In this document: positions 16,060-23,532 of the stretch, piece by piece
Layout of the letters: every line of letters starts with the position of its first letter
Position numbering within the stretch: position 1 is the stretch's first letter
Assembly (NCBI GenBank): GCA_045579705.1
Contig: JAZNMP010000035.1
Coordinates: 13,481-77,480, forward strand
Length of the DNA stretch: 64,000 nt
Origin: Lachnocurva sp045579705
Lineage (GTDB): Bacteria > Bacillota > Clostridia > Lachnospirales > Lachnospiraceae
Direction: 5' to 3'
Position numbers and translations under genes: made by a program
The notes under the pieces: model-generated
What the model was told of the DNA's origin: nothing
Databases searched by the model: none
The model's input: only the letters and a program-made list of their open reading frames with translations

Positions 16060-16983
16060 ATGGAGTTTGGGAAGATAGAGCGTGGCGGAGTAGAAAACTA
16101 TGTCAGAAAAGTTCGAATTTTAAAATCAAAATTAGATTCAGCGGAAGCTATATTTATAGGAGCTGGAGCTGGACTGTCAAATGCTGCCGGCTTAAATTCT
16201 ACGGAAATATTTGAACGTTATTTCGGTGATTTTATTTCAAAATACAATATTGAAAATGAATACAAGGGATTGTTTTATCCGATTATTAATGCATACGAGT
16301 TATGGGCATATCGCTCGAGATTGATATGGTGCTATTCTTATGAGACCTATGATAATGGAACTTATGAGAATCTGGCTACATTGCTTCGGGATAAGAATTA
16401 TTTTGTGATGACCTCAAATATCGATAATCAGCTTATAAAGAATGGTATCGATAAAGAGCGGATTTTCTATATGAAGGGTAATTATAATTATTTTCAGTGT
16501 AGCGAGCCATGCCATCAGGAAATATATAACAATCGTGAGTATGTTATAAAGATGATGAAATCGCAGGGATTCGTTTATGATGGGGAAGCAAAGATGTCTT
16601 TCCCTTCAAATGGAAAAGTAAAGATGGAAATTTCAGAGGACCTAGTTCCGACGTGTCCGAAGTGTAATAGACCTATGACATTGAATGTGGACTTAGGAGC
16701 GCATTTCGTTCATCCGGATGGGTGGTATATAGGTTCAGCGCAGAAAGATGATTTTCTCTTAAAGAATCGAGATAAGAAAATTCTGTATTTGGAACTTGGG
16801 TCAGGCCCATATATGAAGGAACAAATTCGACATCCTTTCTGGGAGCGAGTTATGCGAAACAGAAATGCGACATATGCGTGCATTAATCTAGGCGAGTGCA
16901 GTGCGCCAGAGGCGATTATAGATAGATCTATCCTTATAGATGCAGATATAAAGACGGTATTAAATGATTTGGTAAAGCTTTAA
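16060..16983 (+). CDS. SIR2-family protein, SirTM-like variant
   Basis: NAD-dependent deacylase or ADP-ribosyltransferase fold. I prefer ATG 16060 (GGGG 6-9 bases before) to a TTG at 16033; the product is then 307 residues. NAD-binding motifs are IFIGAGAGLSNAAGL near residue 30 and TSNIDNQL near residue 117. A zinc site is likely from FQCSEPC and TCPKC. At the place of the catalytic His of classical sirtuins (usually HG) the sequence is MKGNYNYFQC, so the His appears to be Lys. The GNY..FQC..PCH pattern recalls the SirTM class, which ADP-ribosylates rather than deacylates; in other Firmicutes it sits with macrodomain and lipoate genes, absent here. It lies between two ABC cassettes. Function is inference. 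Confidence 0.75.
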   Translation: MEFGKIERGGVENYVRKVRILKSKLDSAEAIFIGAGAGLSNAAGLNSTEIFERYFGDFISKYNIENEYKGLFYPIINAYELWAYRSRLIWCYSYETYDNGTYENLATLLRDKNYFVMTSNIDNQLIKNGIDKERIFYMKGNYNYFQCSEPCHQEIYNNREYVIKMMKSQGFVYDGEAKMSFPSNGKVKMEISEDLVPTCPKCNRPMTLNVDLGAHFVHPDGWYIGSAQKDDFLLKNRDKKILYLELGSGPYMKEQIRHPFWERVMRNRNATYACINLGECSAPEAIIDRSILIDADIKTVLNDLVKL

Positions 16984-17022
16984 TCATTATATAACTCTTA
17001 ATGAGAAATGGAGAAAGTAATA

Positions 17023-17700
17023 ATGAAACTGTCGTTAAAGGGAATATCTAAGGAATACAAAACGAATCAAGGAGAGTTGCTTGCTCTTAAAAATATATCG
17101 TTGGATTTTGAGGAAGGAAAAGTATATGCAATAGTTGGACCATCTGGTTCAGGGAAATCAACAGTAATTAAGATCATGGCTGGTATATTGAAGCCAAGTA
17201 AAGGCAAATTTTCGATAGATGATTTGAATTTTTATAGTTTGAATGTGGATGAAAGGTGTAAATATAGAAACCGTAATATTGGTCTTATATTGCAGGATTA
17301 TGGATTAATAGAATCGGATTCTGTTTGGTTCAATTTACAATTGCCCTTTATGTTTAAGGATAGTTTCGCTAGAAGAATGAAAAAAAAGAATATTTCTTAT
17401 TATGCAAAGAGGTTACATATTGAAGATTTGTTAGATAAAAGAGTGGATTCATTATCAGGAGGAGAGAGACAAAGGGTGGCAATTACACGTTCTTTGGCAC
17501 TTGAACCTAGTATTATTTTGGCTGATGAACCGACGAGTTCATTGGATAAAAGTAATAGAAATGATGTTGTATGTTTGCTGCTTGAAGAAGCGAAAAAAGG
17601 AAAGATTTGTATTATTGTAACACATGATGAGTCTGTTGCAGCTGAATGTGATGAGATAATTAGACTGGAGGATGGTAGAGTTAAACAACCCACATTGTAA
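17023..17700 (+). CDS. ABC transporter ATPase (LolD/MacB type), peptide-export cassette
   Basis: ATG 17023 has GGAGAAAG about 9 bases upstream and is preferred to 17008. Walker A is GPSGSGKST (~residue 38), the Q-loop is in LILQDYGLI, the signature is LSGGERQRVAITRSL and Walker B is IILADEPTSSLD. The extended LADEPTSSLD and the THDE switch are typical of the MacB/LolD group, whose partners are FtsX-like permeases. The next gene makes a Sec-secreted peptide and the two after it make FtsX-like membrane parts. That order matches the ABC sets found with lactococcin-972-type bacteriocins, so export or immunity is the likely role. Confidence 0.88.
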   Translation: MKLSLKGISKEYKTNQGELLALKNISLDFEEGKVYAIVGPSGSGKSTVIKIMAGILKPSKGKFSIDDLNFYSLNVDERCKYRNRNIGLILQDYGLIESDSVWFNLQLPFMFKDSFARRMKKKNISYYAKRLHIEDLLDKRVDSLSGGERQRVAITRSLALEPSIILADEPTSSLDKSNRNDVVCLLLEEAKKGKICIIVTHDESVAAECDEIIRLEDGRVKQPTL

Positions 17701-17713
17701 GAAAGGAGGTCTT

Positions 17714-18118
17714 ATGAAGAAGATTATAAGGGCTTTGATTTTGCCTATATTTTTTTTCATAATGATATGTGGCGTGAAGAAATATGGTTTTGCAGGTTCG
17801 CCAAATTATGGTAAAAGTACTCACCCAGATATTTTTACATATAATGGCTATGTTCAGTGTCAACCGTCTTTTAATGATAAGATGGATGGACATGCTGCAG
17901 CAGCGTATCTAAGATATTCTATAAAAGGAATTAAGGATACGGGCAGAATATGGACTAATTATGGGTATGGAAAAAATGACACAAGGATTTATTCAAGGTC
18001 GTATGTGTTCAAAGACAGCTTAATTCCTAATGCTCCTAAAACAAAGTTTAACTATGGATTTCACTGGGTTCCAGATAATGATTCATACTGGCCGCAAGAT
18101 AGTAGCTTGAGTGAGTAG
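17714..18118 (+). CDS. Secreted ~106-residue peptide, bacteriocin-like candidate
   Basis: ATG 17714 has a strong site (AAAGGAGG, 5 bases upstream); the longer frame from 17672 lies in the ATPase gene. Residues 1-28 are a Sec signal peptide with a probable cut after GFA. The mature part is small, polar, rich in Tyr, Gly, Asn, Asp and Trp, with a single Cys in GYVQCQPSF, a helix-like HAAAAYLRYSI and a beta-like stretch TGRIWTNYGYGKNDTRIYSR. There is no double-glycine leader. The size, Tyr/Gly-rich strands and position after a LolD-like ATPase recall lactococcin-972-type bacteriocins, but the usual motifs of that family are not clearly present. I call it a candidate effector peptide of new or distant type. 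Confidence 0.7.
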   Translation: MKKIIRALILPIFFFIMICGVKKYGFAGSPNYGKSTHPDIFTYNGYVQCQPSFNDKMDGHAAAAYLRYSIKGIKDTGRIWTNYGYGKNDTRIYSRSYVFKDSLIPNAPKTKFNYGFHWVPDNDSYWPQDSSLSE

Positions 18119-18151
18119 TAATTATTAGCTTTAATGTGGGTTGTTTAATAT

Positions 18152-18643
18152 ATGTTTAAGAAGATTTTTTTATTTAATTTGATTCAACTTAATATTTTGA
18201 TTGTACTAGAAATTGGTTTTCTTGCATTAGGCCTTTATGAGAACAATTTAAGTTTTATTACGAATTTGGTTGTAAATGTTACTAACGGTAGATTTATATC
18301 GATTGTATTTATACTATCAGTTTTGGCATTGCTTTTTGAGTATATTTTTTTAGATATTTCTTTTTATAAGAATAACATATCTTATTTTAAGATTCTTTTT
18401 TTATATGGAATGACATGCGCTTGGTTGAAAAAAAGAATTTGTGAAATCATGATTTTTAAGATGTTTTTTTCTGTAATTATTTCCTTTTGCTTATTGTTGT
18501 CTTGGGGCTTGAAGTTCGATGAAGTGATAGAGTGCTATGGTTTCTTTGTATTTATGTTATTTTTAATTGTTATTATTATTGTTTCAAAGATATGCGGAGT
18601 AAGATATTTTCTAGATGAGTTAAAGAGTGAGGGAATGTTTTAA
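18152..18643 (+). CDS. Small membrane protein, part of split FtsX-like permease
   Basis: 163 residues with four to five hydrophobic segments (near residues 7-28, 45-68, 75-90, 103-122 and 128-148) and no large outer domain. The basic cytoplasmic loop AWLKKRICEIMIF between segments resembles the coupling loop of FtsX-like permeases. It follows the secreted-peptide gene by 33 bases and the larger permease gene starts 2 bases after its stop. The two proteins together have the number of segments expected of one larger bacteriocin-associated membrane protein, so this is probably its half. Family assignment is by topology only. Confidence 0.6.
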   Translation: MFKKIFLFNLIQLNILIVLEIGFLALGLYENNLSFITNLVVNVTNGRFISIVFILSVLALLFEYIFLDISFYKNNISYFKILFLYGMTCAWLKKRICEIMIFKMFFSVIISFCLLLSWGLKFDEVIECYGFFVFMLFLIVIIIVSKICGVRYFLDELKSEGMF

Positions 18644-18645
18644 AT

Positions 18646-19722
18646 ATGTTAGTTTTGGTTTGGAAAGATATATCTCGAACTATATATTGGGCGATAATTT
18701 ACGGTTTAGTAGTTGTGGCGATTTTTATAACATTGTTTTACTCTGTAATATATAATTATGGAATTGGTAATAACATTGATACAATAAATCAATACAATCA
18801 AGTGAAGTGTAATTATCTTTCGATAAATGAGTATAAGGATTCTTTGGAAATAGATTCAGAACTGATTTTGGACTTAAATAAAAAGCTGATTATGGCGTTA
18901 AAGGGAGAGAATACAGGAACTTTTTTTGAAAATGATTTAGGTGGAAAGTATGTATTATGGGGCTGCTTTGGGATTTATAATAAGCAGATTAATAAGACAG
19001 GAAAGACGATAGTATTATATTCGGACGATAGTGTTAAAGCATATGCTGAGGATTATGCCAAAAAGTTGGGTGTAAATTGCAAAAAAATGTCATATAAAAC
19101 AGCGTTTTATACTCCATCCTATAAGTATTCATATATTGGGGGAGAACTTGCGGATTCTATAATAATAGCTTCGGACGATTATGCTTTGATAGAATCCAAA
19201 ATAGGAAATATACAATATATAATACAATTGTTTGAACACATGGTTTGGACTAATTCTTCAAAAAAACAATTGATGGATTGGAAAAATACGTTAGATTATT
19301 TATTTGAAAGTTATGATGTTATAAATTTTGTTGATGTTTATCCGGATGTTTATAAGGCGCTTACTAAAGAAAAAATAATGGGAAAATATTATATTATTTC
19401 TTTTGTATTATTAATCTTACTATTGATTTATAAACACATGGAATTTTATAAGGGCTTCTCTACGGAATACTACATTAGTTATTTATGTGGAAGTACGTTG
19501 AAAAAAATATTTTTGAGAATATGGATATTTAGTGTATTTTTTAGTTTATGTGGATATGTATCACTTTTGGTATTTTTTAAAGCGTGTTATTTGCTTATAA
19601 GACACGTTTTTGAATTGAAAATGTTGATGCTTATATGTTTTGGATTCATGATACTATTTTCATTGGTCGTTTCTATTATTGTATTTTGTAAGTTTATAAA
19701 AGAATATAAGATTCTAGAATAG
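18646..19722 (+). CDS. FtsX/MacB-like permease with large outer domain
   Basis: 358 residues: membrane segment 1 (~12-35), an outer domain of about 210 residues (~36-248), then three segments (~249-265, ~288-312 and ~322-348). One segment, a big outer domain and three more segments is the MacB/FtsX topology. The outer domain carries VVLYSDDSVKAYAEDYAKKLG-like sequence with no catalytic motif. It pairs with the ATPase at 17023. In lactococcin-972-type loci such proteins are thought to give immunity or help export. The terminator after it is shared with the convergent exonuclease gene. Confidence 0.68.
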   Translation: MLVLVWKDISRTIYWAIIYGLVVVAIFITLFYSVIYNYGIGNNIDTINQYNQVKCNYLSINEYKDSLEIDSELILDLNKKLIMALKGENTGTFFENDLGGKYVLWGCFGIYNKQINKTGKTIVLYSDDSVKAYAEDYAKKLGVNCKKMSYKTAFYTPSYKYSYIGGELADSIIIASDDYALIESKIGNIQYIIQLFEHMVWTNSSKKQLMDWKNTLDYLFESYDVINFVDVYPDVYKALTKEKIMGKYYIISFVLLILLLIYKHMEFYKGFSTEYYISYLCGSTLKKIFLRIWIFSVFFSLCGYVSLLVFFKACYLLIRHVFELKMLMLICFGFMILFSLVVSIIVFCKFIKEYKILE

Positions 19723-19731
19723 TCAAAAAAA

Positions 19732-19763
19732 GGAAGCAGAGATTATTCTGCTTCCATTTTTCT
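19732..19763. terminator. Bidirectional terminator between convergent genes
   Basis: GGAAGCAGA and TCTGCTTCC pair, followed by ATTTTT on the + strand and by seven T on the - strand. One arm lies within the last codons of the exonuclease gene. Confidence 0.85.
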
Positions 19764-20339
19764 AAATATTAATCGTTTAAATTTACGTTTGTTCTGATAT
19801 GCCTGATATACATAAGCTGTATTTCTCGCATCGTCGATAGCAGAATGAGGTGTACCCTCGAATTCGATTCCTAAACCGTCCAGTACATAGTCGAGTGCGA
19901 GGCATGTTCTGGATTTAAGAGTTCTATCGACATCGGCCTGTAAATCGAGCCAGTTTCTAAGCATATATTTCAGGTTGATATGATGATATTTTTTTAAAGC
20001 TATTTCTTTGCGAAGTACACCTATATCACACTTGCTCCAGGAATAGATTACGTAATCTTCTCCACACCAAGCTAGAAAGTCATCCATTACCTCCTCAAAA
20101 GACCTCTTATCTTCAAGCATTTCATTCGAGATGTGTGTTAAGTCTTCGATGTACTCTGAAACTCTGGAGTATTTAGGTTTGATATATTCATTAAAGCAAT
20201 CTATTTCCTCGTTATATTCGTCGAGCATAACCGCACCAATCTGAATCAATTCTTTCTTGCAGATACGTCGTTCTCTAATGAAAGTTTCAAGCACTTCGCA
20301 ATATTCAAAATCTAATATTATCTTGTTCATGAGGAACAT
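19743..20339 (-). CDS. DEDDh-type 3'-5' exonuclease
   Basis: A 198-residue exonuclease-fold protein (DnaQ/KapD-like) that trims single-stranded RNA or DNA 3' ends with two metal ions. The acidic residues are in IILDFEYCE (D and E, N-terminal), YSWSKCDIGVL (D) and HSAIDDARNTAYV (catalytic H and D). GTPHSAIDDA is the typical Exo III motif of the DEDDh class. Standalone proteins of this size include 3'-5' exoribonucleases; the substrate is not known. ATGs at 20339 and 20330 are both possible and neither has a clear ribosome site. It is on the strand opposite the ABC region and marks its right border. Confidence 0.85.
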   Translation of the reverse strand: MFLMNKIILDFEYCEVLETFIRERRICKKELIQIGAVMLDEYNEEIDCFNEYIKPKYSRVSEYIEDLTHISNEMLEDKRSFEEVMDDFLAWCGEDYVIYSWSKCDIGVLRKEIALKKYHHINLKYMLRNWLDLQADVDRTLKSRTCLALDYVLDGLGIEFEGTPHSAIDDARNTAYVYQAYQNKRKFKRLIFRKMEAE

Positions 20340-20387
20340 TATAGCATGAAATTCGTGATTGAACGAATTATTTATAAGCTTTTTAGA

Positions 20388-22037
20388 TTAATGTCCTCCA
20401 CCGAAGCCTCCTTTGCCACCAAAAGTTTCACCCATATTGCCTCGTCCCATGTTGTCTGGAGATCCCATTCCACTTGAAACATTTGAATATGTAATAGCAT
20501 CCATGTTTACAGAAGTACTGCTTGAACCAGTCTTTACTGTATAAGTAGAGCCGCTCTTTACTTCAGGTGTGGAGATTACAACCGAGTTGTAGGCTTTGTT
20601 TGGAGAGAAAGTCGCAATCTCGTTTCCGTTTGAATCGATGAGTGTTACCGCATCACTGGTTTGACTTACTCCGACGAGCATAGAGCCCTGTGTAGAATTG
20701 GAACTGAAGTTTACAGCCATTCCGGATCCGCCAGTTGCTATAACTGTACCACCTGTGATAGTAGCTTCTGTCCCTACATCAAGTGCGCCATTTCCGTTAT
20801 CGCTAGGGCCGGCTACGTATACAGTTCCACCTGTGACAGTCAAGGTTCCATTTGAATCTAATCCATCTCCTGAAGCATTTACAGTTAGTGTTCCTCCGTT
20901 TATGTACACTACAGCAGTGGAATCTGAAGCGTTTGGATCATCTGTATGTGGTCCATTAGCAAACATGCCTTGAGATTCTTCTGTCGAATCATCATTTCCT
21001 GATGCAGCATTTAGGCCGTCATCGTTGGATGTGATTTTAATATCTCCTCCGTCGATAGTGATAGTGTTTCCTTCTAAACCTTCATAGCTGCTTTCTATAT
21101 TAATACTTCCTTCTTTGATGTATAGGTCTGTGTCGGCGTGAATTCCGTCATCTTTAGCATTTATCGTAAAGCTTCCACCTTCGATATAGATGTATCCTTT
21201 CTTTGTGTCATCGGCATTGCTGGAGTGGAGGGCGTCTTTTTCCGCAGTGAGATTAAGTGTTCCACCGGCTACGCGAATGCTGTCTTTGCCAGAAAGAGCG
21301 TGGCTGGCAGCTTCTACATTTAGAGTTCCGCCGGTGACTTTTAGGTCATCTTTGGACACGATGCCGTGAGCTGCAGACTTGATCGTCAGAGTTCCTTTGC
21401 CGTTTAGAGTGATATCATCCTTTGAAAAAATAACACCGTCTACGTTCGTCTCCCCATCTGCAGTAAATGTGGATGTGTTTTCGAGTGTGTTAGTTGAACC
21501 GGACGCTGTTGTAACGAATACTTTATCAGCCTGCTTTACATAGAGAGCAGCTGAGGAAGAGTTAGTGATGTTGACATCGTCTAATACGATTTGAACCTTA
21601 TCAGTAACCTCTGCTTCGATTACAATCTGTCCATTTGAGAGTGTTCCCGATAATACGTAAACGCCAGCAGATTTAATAGTTACCGTGTTTGTCGTGTTGT
21701 CTATGGATACACTGTTTTTAGAACCCGATCCAGCGACTTTTGAAACTTTTGATGCGCTGTCTGATAGAGAGATGGATACAGCGTCAGAAGTGTCAGCTTC
21801 CTGCTCGAGGTCACGACTGGAGAACATCGAGCTTAAATCCATGCCGGAAACCTGGTAGCTTAAAGTCTTTGCTGAAGCGTTCGCTGTAGCCACTGTGGAT
21901 GTAGAACTCTTTGCGGAGGTCGTGTTTGATGCTGTTTTTGTCGTAGAGCATCCGGATAGGATGAGTGTGCCTGCGAGTATGAATGCAGGTACTATTTTTA
22001 AGGATTTACGGTTTGAAAAAATATTCTTATAGTTCAT
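20388..22037 (-). CDS. Carbohydrate-binding beta-helix lipoprotein (DUF4353/Cthe_2159-like)
   Basis: A 549-residue lipoprotein: the signal ends at a lipobox LILSGC (Cys ~30), followed by a Ser/Thr/Ala-rich linker. The body (~90-470) is built of parallel beta-helix repeats with phrases such as ITLNGKGTLTIKSAAHGIVSKD, SGKDSIRVAGGTL, ALHSSNADD and DGIHADTDLYIKEG, as in the Cthe_2159 family, which binds acidic polysaccharides. The tail is Gly/Met-rich (GRGNMGETFGGKGGFGGGH). Its start overlaps the DUF4956 gene by 11 bases, so it is the last gene of the VTC cluster. VTC, DUF4956 and this protein co-occur in many Firmicutes; together they may handle polyphosphate or polysaccharide at the cell surface. 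The link is inference. Confidence 0.85.
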   Translation of the reverse strand: MNYKNIFSNRKSLKIVPAFILAGTLILSGCSTTKTASNTTSAKSSTSTVATANASAKTLSYQVSGMDLSSMFSSRDLEQEADTSDAVSISLSDSASKVSKVAGSGSKNSVSIDNTTNTVTIKSAGVYVLSGTLSNGQIVIEAEVTDKVQIVLDDVNITNSSSAALYVKQADKVFVTTASGSTNTLENTSTFTADGETNVDGVIFSKDDITLNGKGTLTIKSAAHGIVSKDDLKVTGGTLNVEAASHALSGKDSIRVAGGTLNLTAEKDALHSSNADDTKKGYIYIEGGSFTINAKDDGIHADTDLYIKEGSINIESSYEGLEGNTITIDGGDIKITSNDDGLNAASGNDDSTEESQGMFANGPHTDDPNASDSTAVVYINGGTLTVNASGDGLDSNGTLTVTGGTVYVAGPSDNGNGALDVGTEATITGGTVIATGGSGMAVNFSSNSTQGSMLVGVSQTSDAVTLIDSNGNEIATFSPNKAYNSVVISTPEVKSGSTYTVKTGSSSTSVNMDAITYSNVSSGMGSPDNMGRGNMGETFGGKGGFGGGH

Positions 22038-22713
22038 TATAGTTTACCTCCTGTCGGGAAATCATAACTTCGAGGTTACCGTTTCTCTCGCGAAGCGCGT
22101 CGAGGAATTCTTTGTCGTTAGTTGCTGGAAGCATATCAATGGAGTAGACGAGCTTGAAGAGTGCTCCCATATTTGTGCTCTTTACGCTGAGCAATTCGTA
22201 ATTTGATGTGTATCTGTCTAGTACATCATTGAAGATGTCACTGTAATCCAGATCCTCTGGAATGGTAATCTTTAGAATTCTAGGTGCATTTCTCTCTGCA
22301 GTATTTCCAATTAGATTAAAGATGGCGAGTAGTGCTGAAAAAATAACTGTAAAGATTACACCATACATCAGATAGCCCATTCCTGTGATGAGACCGGTAG
22401 ACATGGCCAGGAATATGGTAGAAATCTCTTTCGCGGTCCCTGGAACTGAACGGAAACGAACTAAGCTAAAGGCTCCGGCGACTGCGATACCTGCACCGAG
22501 CTGTCCGTTTACCATGATGATTACTACGCTGACGATGGCGGGTAGAAGTGAGATCGTCATGAAGAATGAGTTGGTGTAGCGGCTTTTGAATGAATAAGCA
22601 AATGCGATTATAAATCCTAGTACCAAAGATACAGCTATACAGGTTAAAAATGATGTTAGCTGGAGATTGGTAGTAGCGGTGCTTGTGAAGATATTTGTGA
22701 ATAAGTTTGACAT
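22027..22713 (-). CDS. DUF4956 membrane protein
   Basis: 228 residues. Five hydrophobic segments lie in residues ~20-150 (SLVLGFIIAFAYSF, FFMTISLLPAIVSVVIIM, GAGIAVAGAFSLVRFRSVPG, IFLAMSTGLITGMGY, VIFSALLAIFNLI), followed by a ~70-residue cytoplasmic domain. The motif FSLVRFRSVPGTAKEIS is the hallmark of DUF4956. The family has no fixed function and is nearly always next to VTC-domain genes, as here, suggesting that it forms the membrane channel or anchor for the polymerase product. The gene overlaps the end of the VTC gene by 58 bases, so the two are tightly coupled. Confidence 0.9.
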   Translation of the reverse strand: MSNLFTNIFTSTATTNLQLTSFLTCIAVSLVLGFIIAFAYSFKSRYTNSFFMTISLLPAIVSVVIIMVNGQLGAGIAVAGAFSLVRFRSVPGTAKEISTIFLAMSTGLITGMGYLMYGVIFTVIFSALLAIFNLIGNTAERNAPRILKITIPEDLDYSDIFNDVLDRYTSNYELLSVKSTNMGALFKLVYSIDMLPATNDKEFLDALRERNGNLEVMISRQEVNYNEL

Positions 22714-23435
22714 AATGTTTTCTCCTGTTCTGTGATTCGTGTATAAGCTTCTCTATATTTTGAGTAGGAAGTTTTGTAGATATGGTTCTCTGATAGCAAT
22801 CTGGCAAACCAGAGAGGCATCGCGTTTAGTATCTTTACTTCCATAATGTAGTAGTCGTCCTGAAGTATGGATTCGCCGTCGGCAGCAGAGTTTAGAGAGA
22901 TATCTGCGGTCTTGAAGCGAATATTTCTATCAAAGGTGATTCTGAAATCGTGGTCGTCTTTGTGATAGTAGGCTTGTCTGTCGTAGGTCATCAGTACACG
23001 CGGTTTTAAATCGGGATAACGTTTCATTGAGTAGTGAATTTCGCGTAAAACCTGTGGATTTGTAATAGTAGAATTACCTTCGGGGGAATAAGCTTCCCCC
23101 TCTTCCAAGAGTTTTATTAATTCGGGGTAGGGGAGGGATATTCGTCTCTTGGTTGTGGTAGTTCTAAATTTCTTCTTTATTTCAAAGAAGGTTAGTGTGT
23201 TATCGTTTGCCCGTCCGTAACTTCGGAGTCGAAGTTTCTCTTTGTATAGAGGTTTCTCTAGAGACCGACGAGCCAGGAGAAAATCAGGAGTATCTAGATA
23301 CAAACTGTAAATAGTACTCTCTCCATAGTTATCTGGGACGAAGAGACCTTCGAGAGATGCCAGGATTATATCTTTTTTCTCTTTAGAAATCAGAAATTTG
23401 ATTTCTTCTCGGTTAAATACTGTTTGAATACTCAT
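22656..23435 (-). CDS. VTC-domain polyphosphate polymerase-like protein
   Basis: 259 residues with the VTC fold, a triphosphate-tunnel polymerase known in yeast to make polyphosphate from ATP. Basic tunnel residues are visible in FNREEIKFLISKEKK, KEKLRLRSYGR, IKKKFRTTTTKRRIS and LKPRVLMTYDRQAYY, and acidic metal residues in YYIMEVKIL. This agrees with the bacterial VTC family found with DUF4956. Its ribosome site (AGGAGGA, 8 bases before ATG) lies inside a strong hairpin (23444-23483). The two-component genes lie upstream on the same strand, so the sensor may control this cluster. Polyphosphate synthesis is expected but not proven for bacterial members. Confidence 0.88.
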   Translation of the reverse strand: MSIQTVFNREEIKFLISKEKKDIILASLEGLFVPDNYGESTIYSLYLDTPDFLLARRSLEKPLYKEKLRLRSYGRANDNTLTFFEIKKKFRTTTTKRRISLPYPELIKLLEEGEAYSPEGNSTITNPQVLREIHYSMKRYPDLKPRVLMTYDRQAYYHKDDHDFRITFDRNIRFKTADISLNSAADGESILQDDYYIMEVKILNAMPLWFARLLSENHIYKTSYSKYREAYTRITEQEKTLCQTYSQISSQAPLLPISS

Positions 23436-23443
23436 TAGAAAAA

Positions 23444-23483
23444 TCCTCCTATCAGATCGCTGTCATTTGATCTAATAGGAGGA
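23444..23483 (-). promoter_or_regulatory. Hairpin hiding the VTC gene ribosome binding site / attenuator
   Basis: On the reverse strand TCCTCCTATTAGATC pairs with GATCTGATAGGAGGA (one T-G pair, 10-base loop). The right arm is the Shine-Dalgarno of the VTC gene, and TTTTT follows directly. The same element can act as a terminator or block ribosome entry, so expression may need it to open. See findings. Confidence 0.7.
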
Positions 23484-23532
23484 TACTATGTGAACCTTAA
23501 AGGAAATTTAAATTTGAAATTTTTTTTGCAAA

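Noticed and set aside
17714..18118. Firm assignment as lactococcin-972 family
   Set aside because: Context fits but the expected family motifs are not clear by eye; called bacteriocin-like candidate only.
20350..20369. Small hairpin AATTCGT-ACGAATT as terminator of the lipoprotein gene
   Set aside because: No T-run on the reverse strand after the stem; not called.
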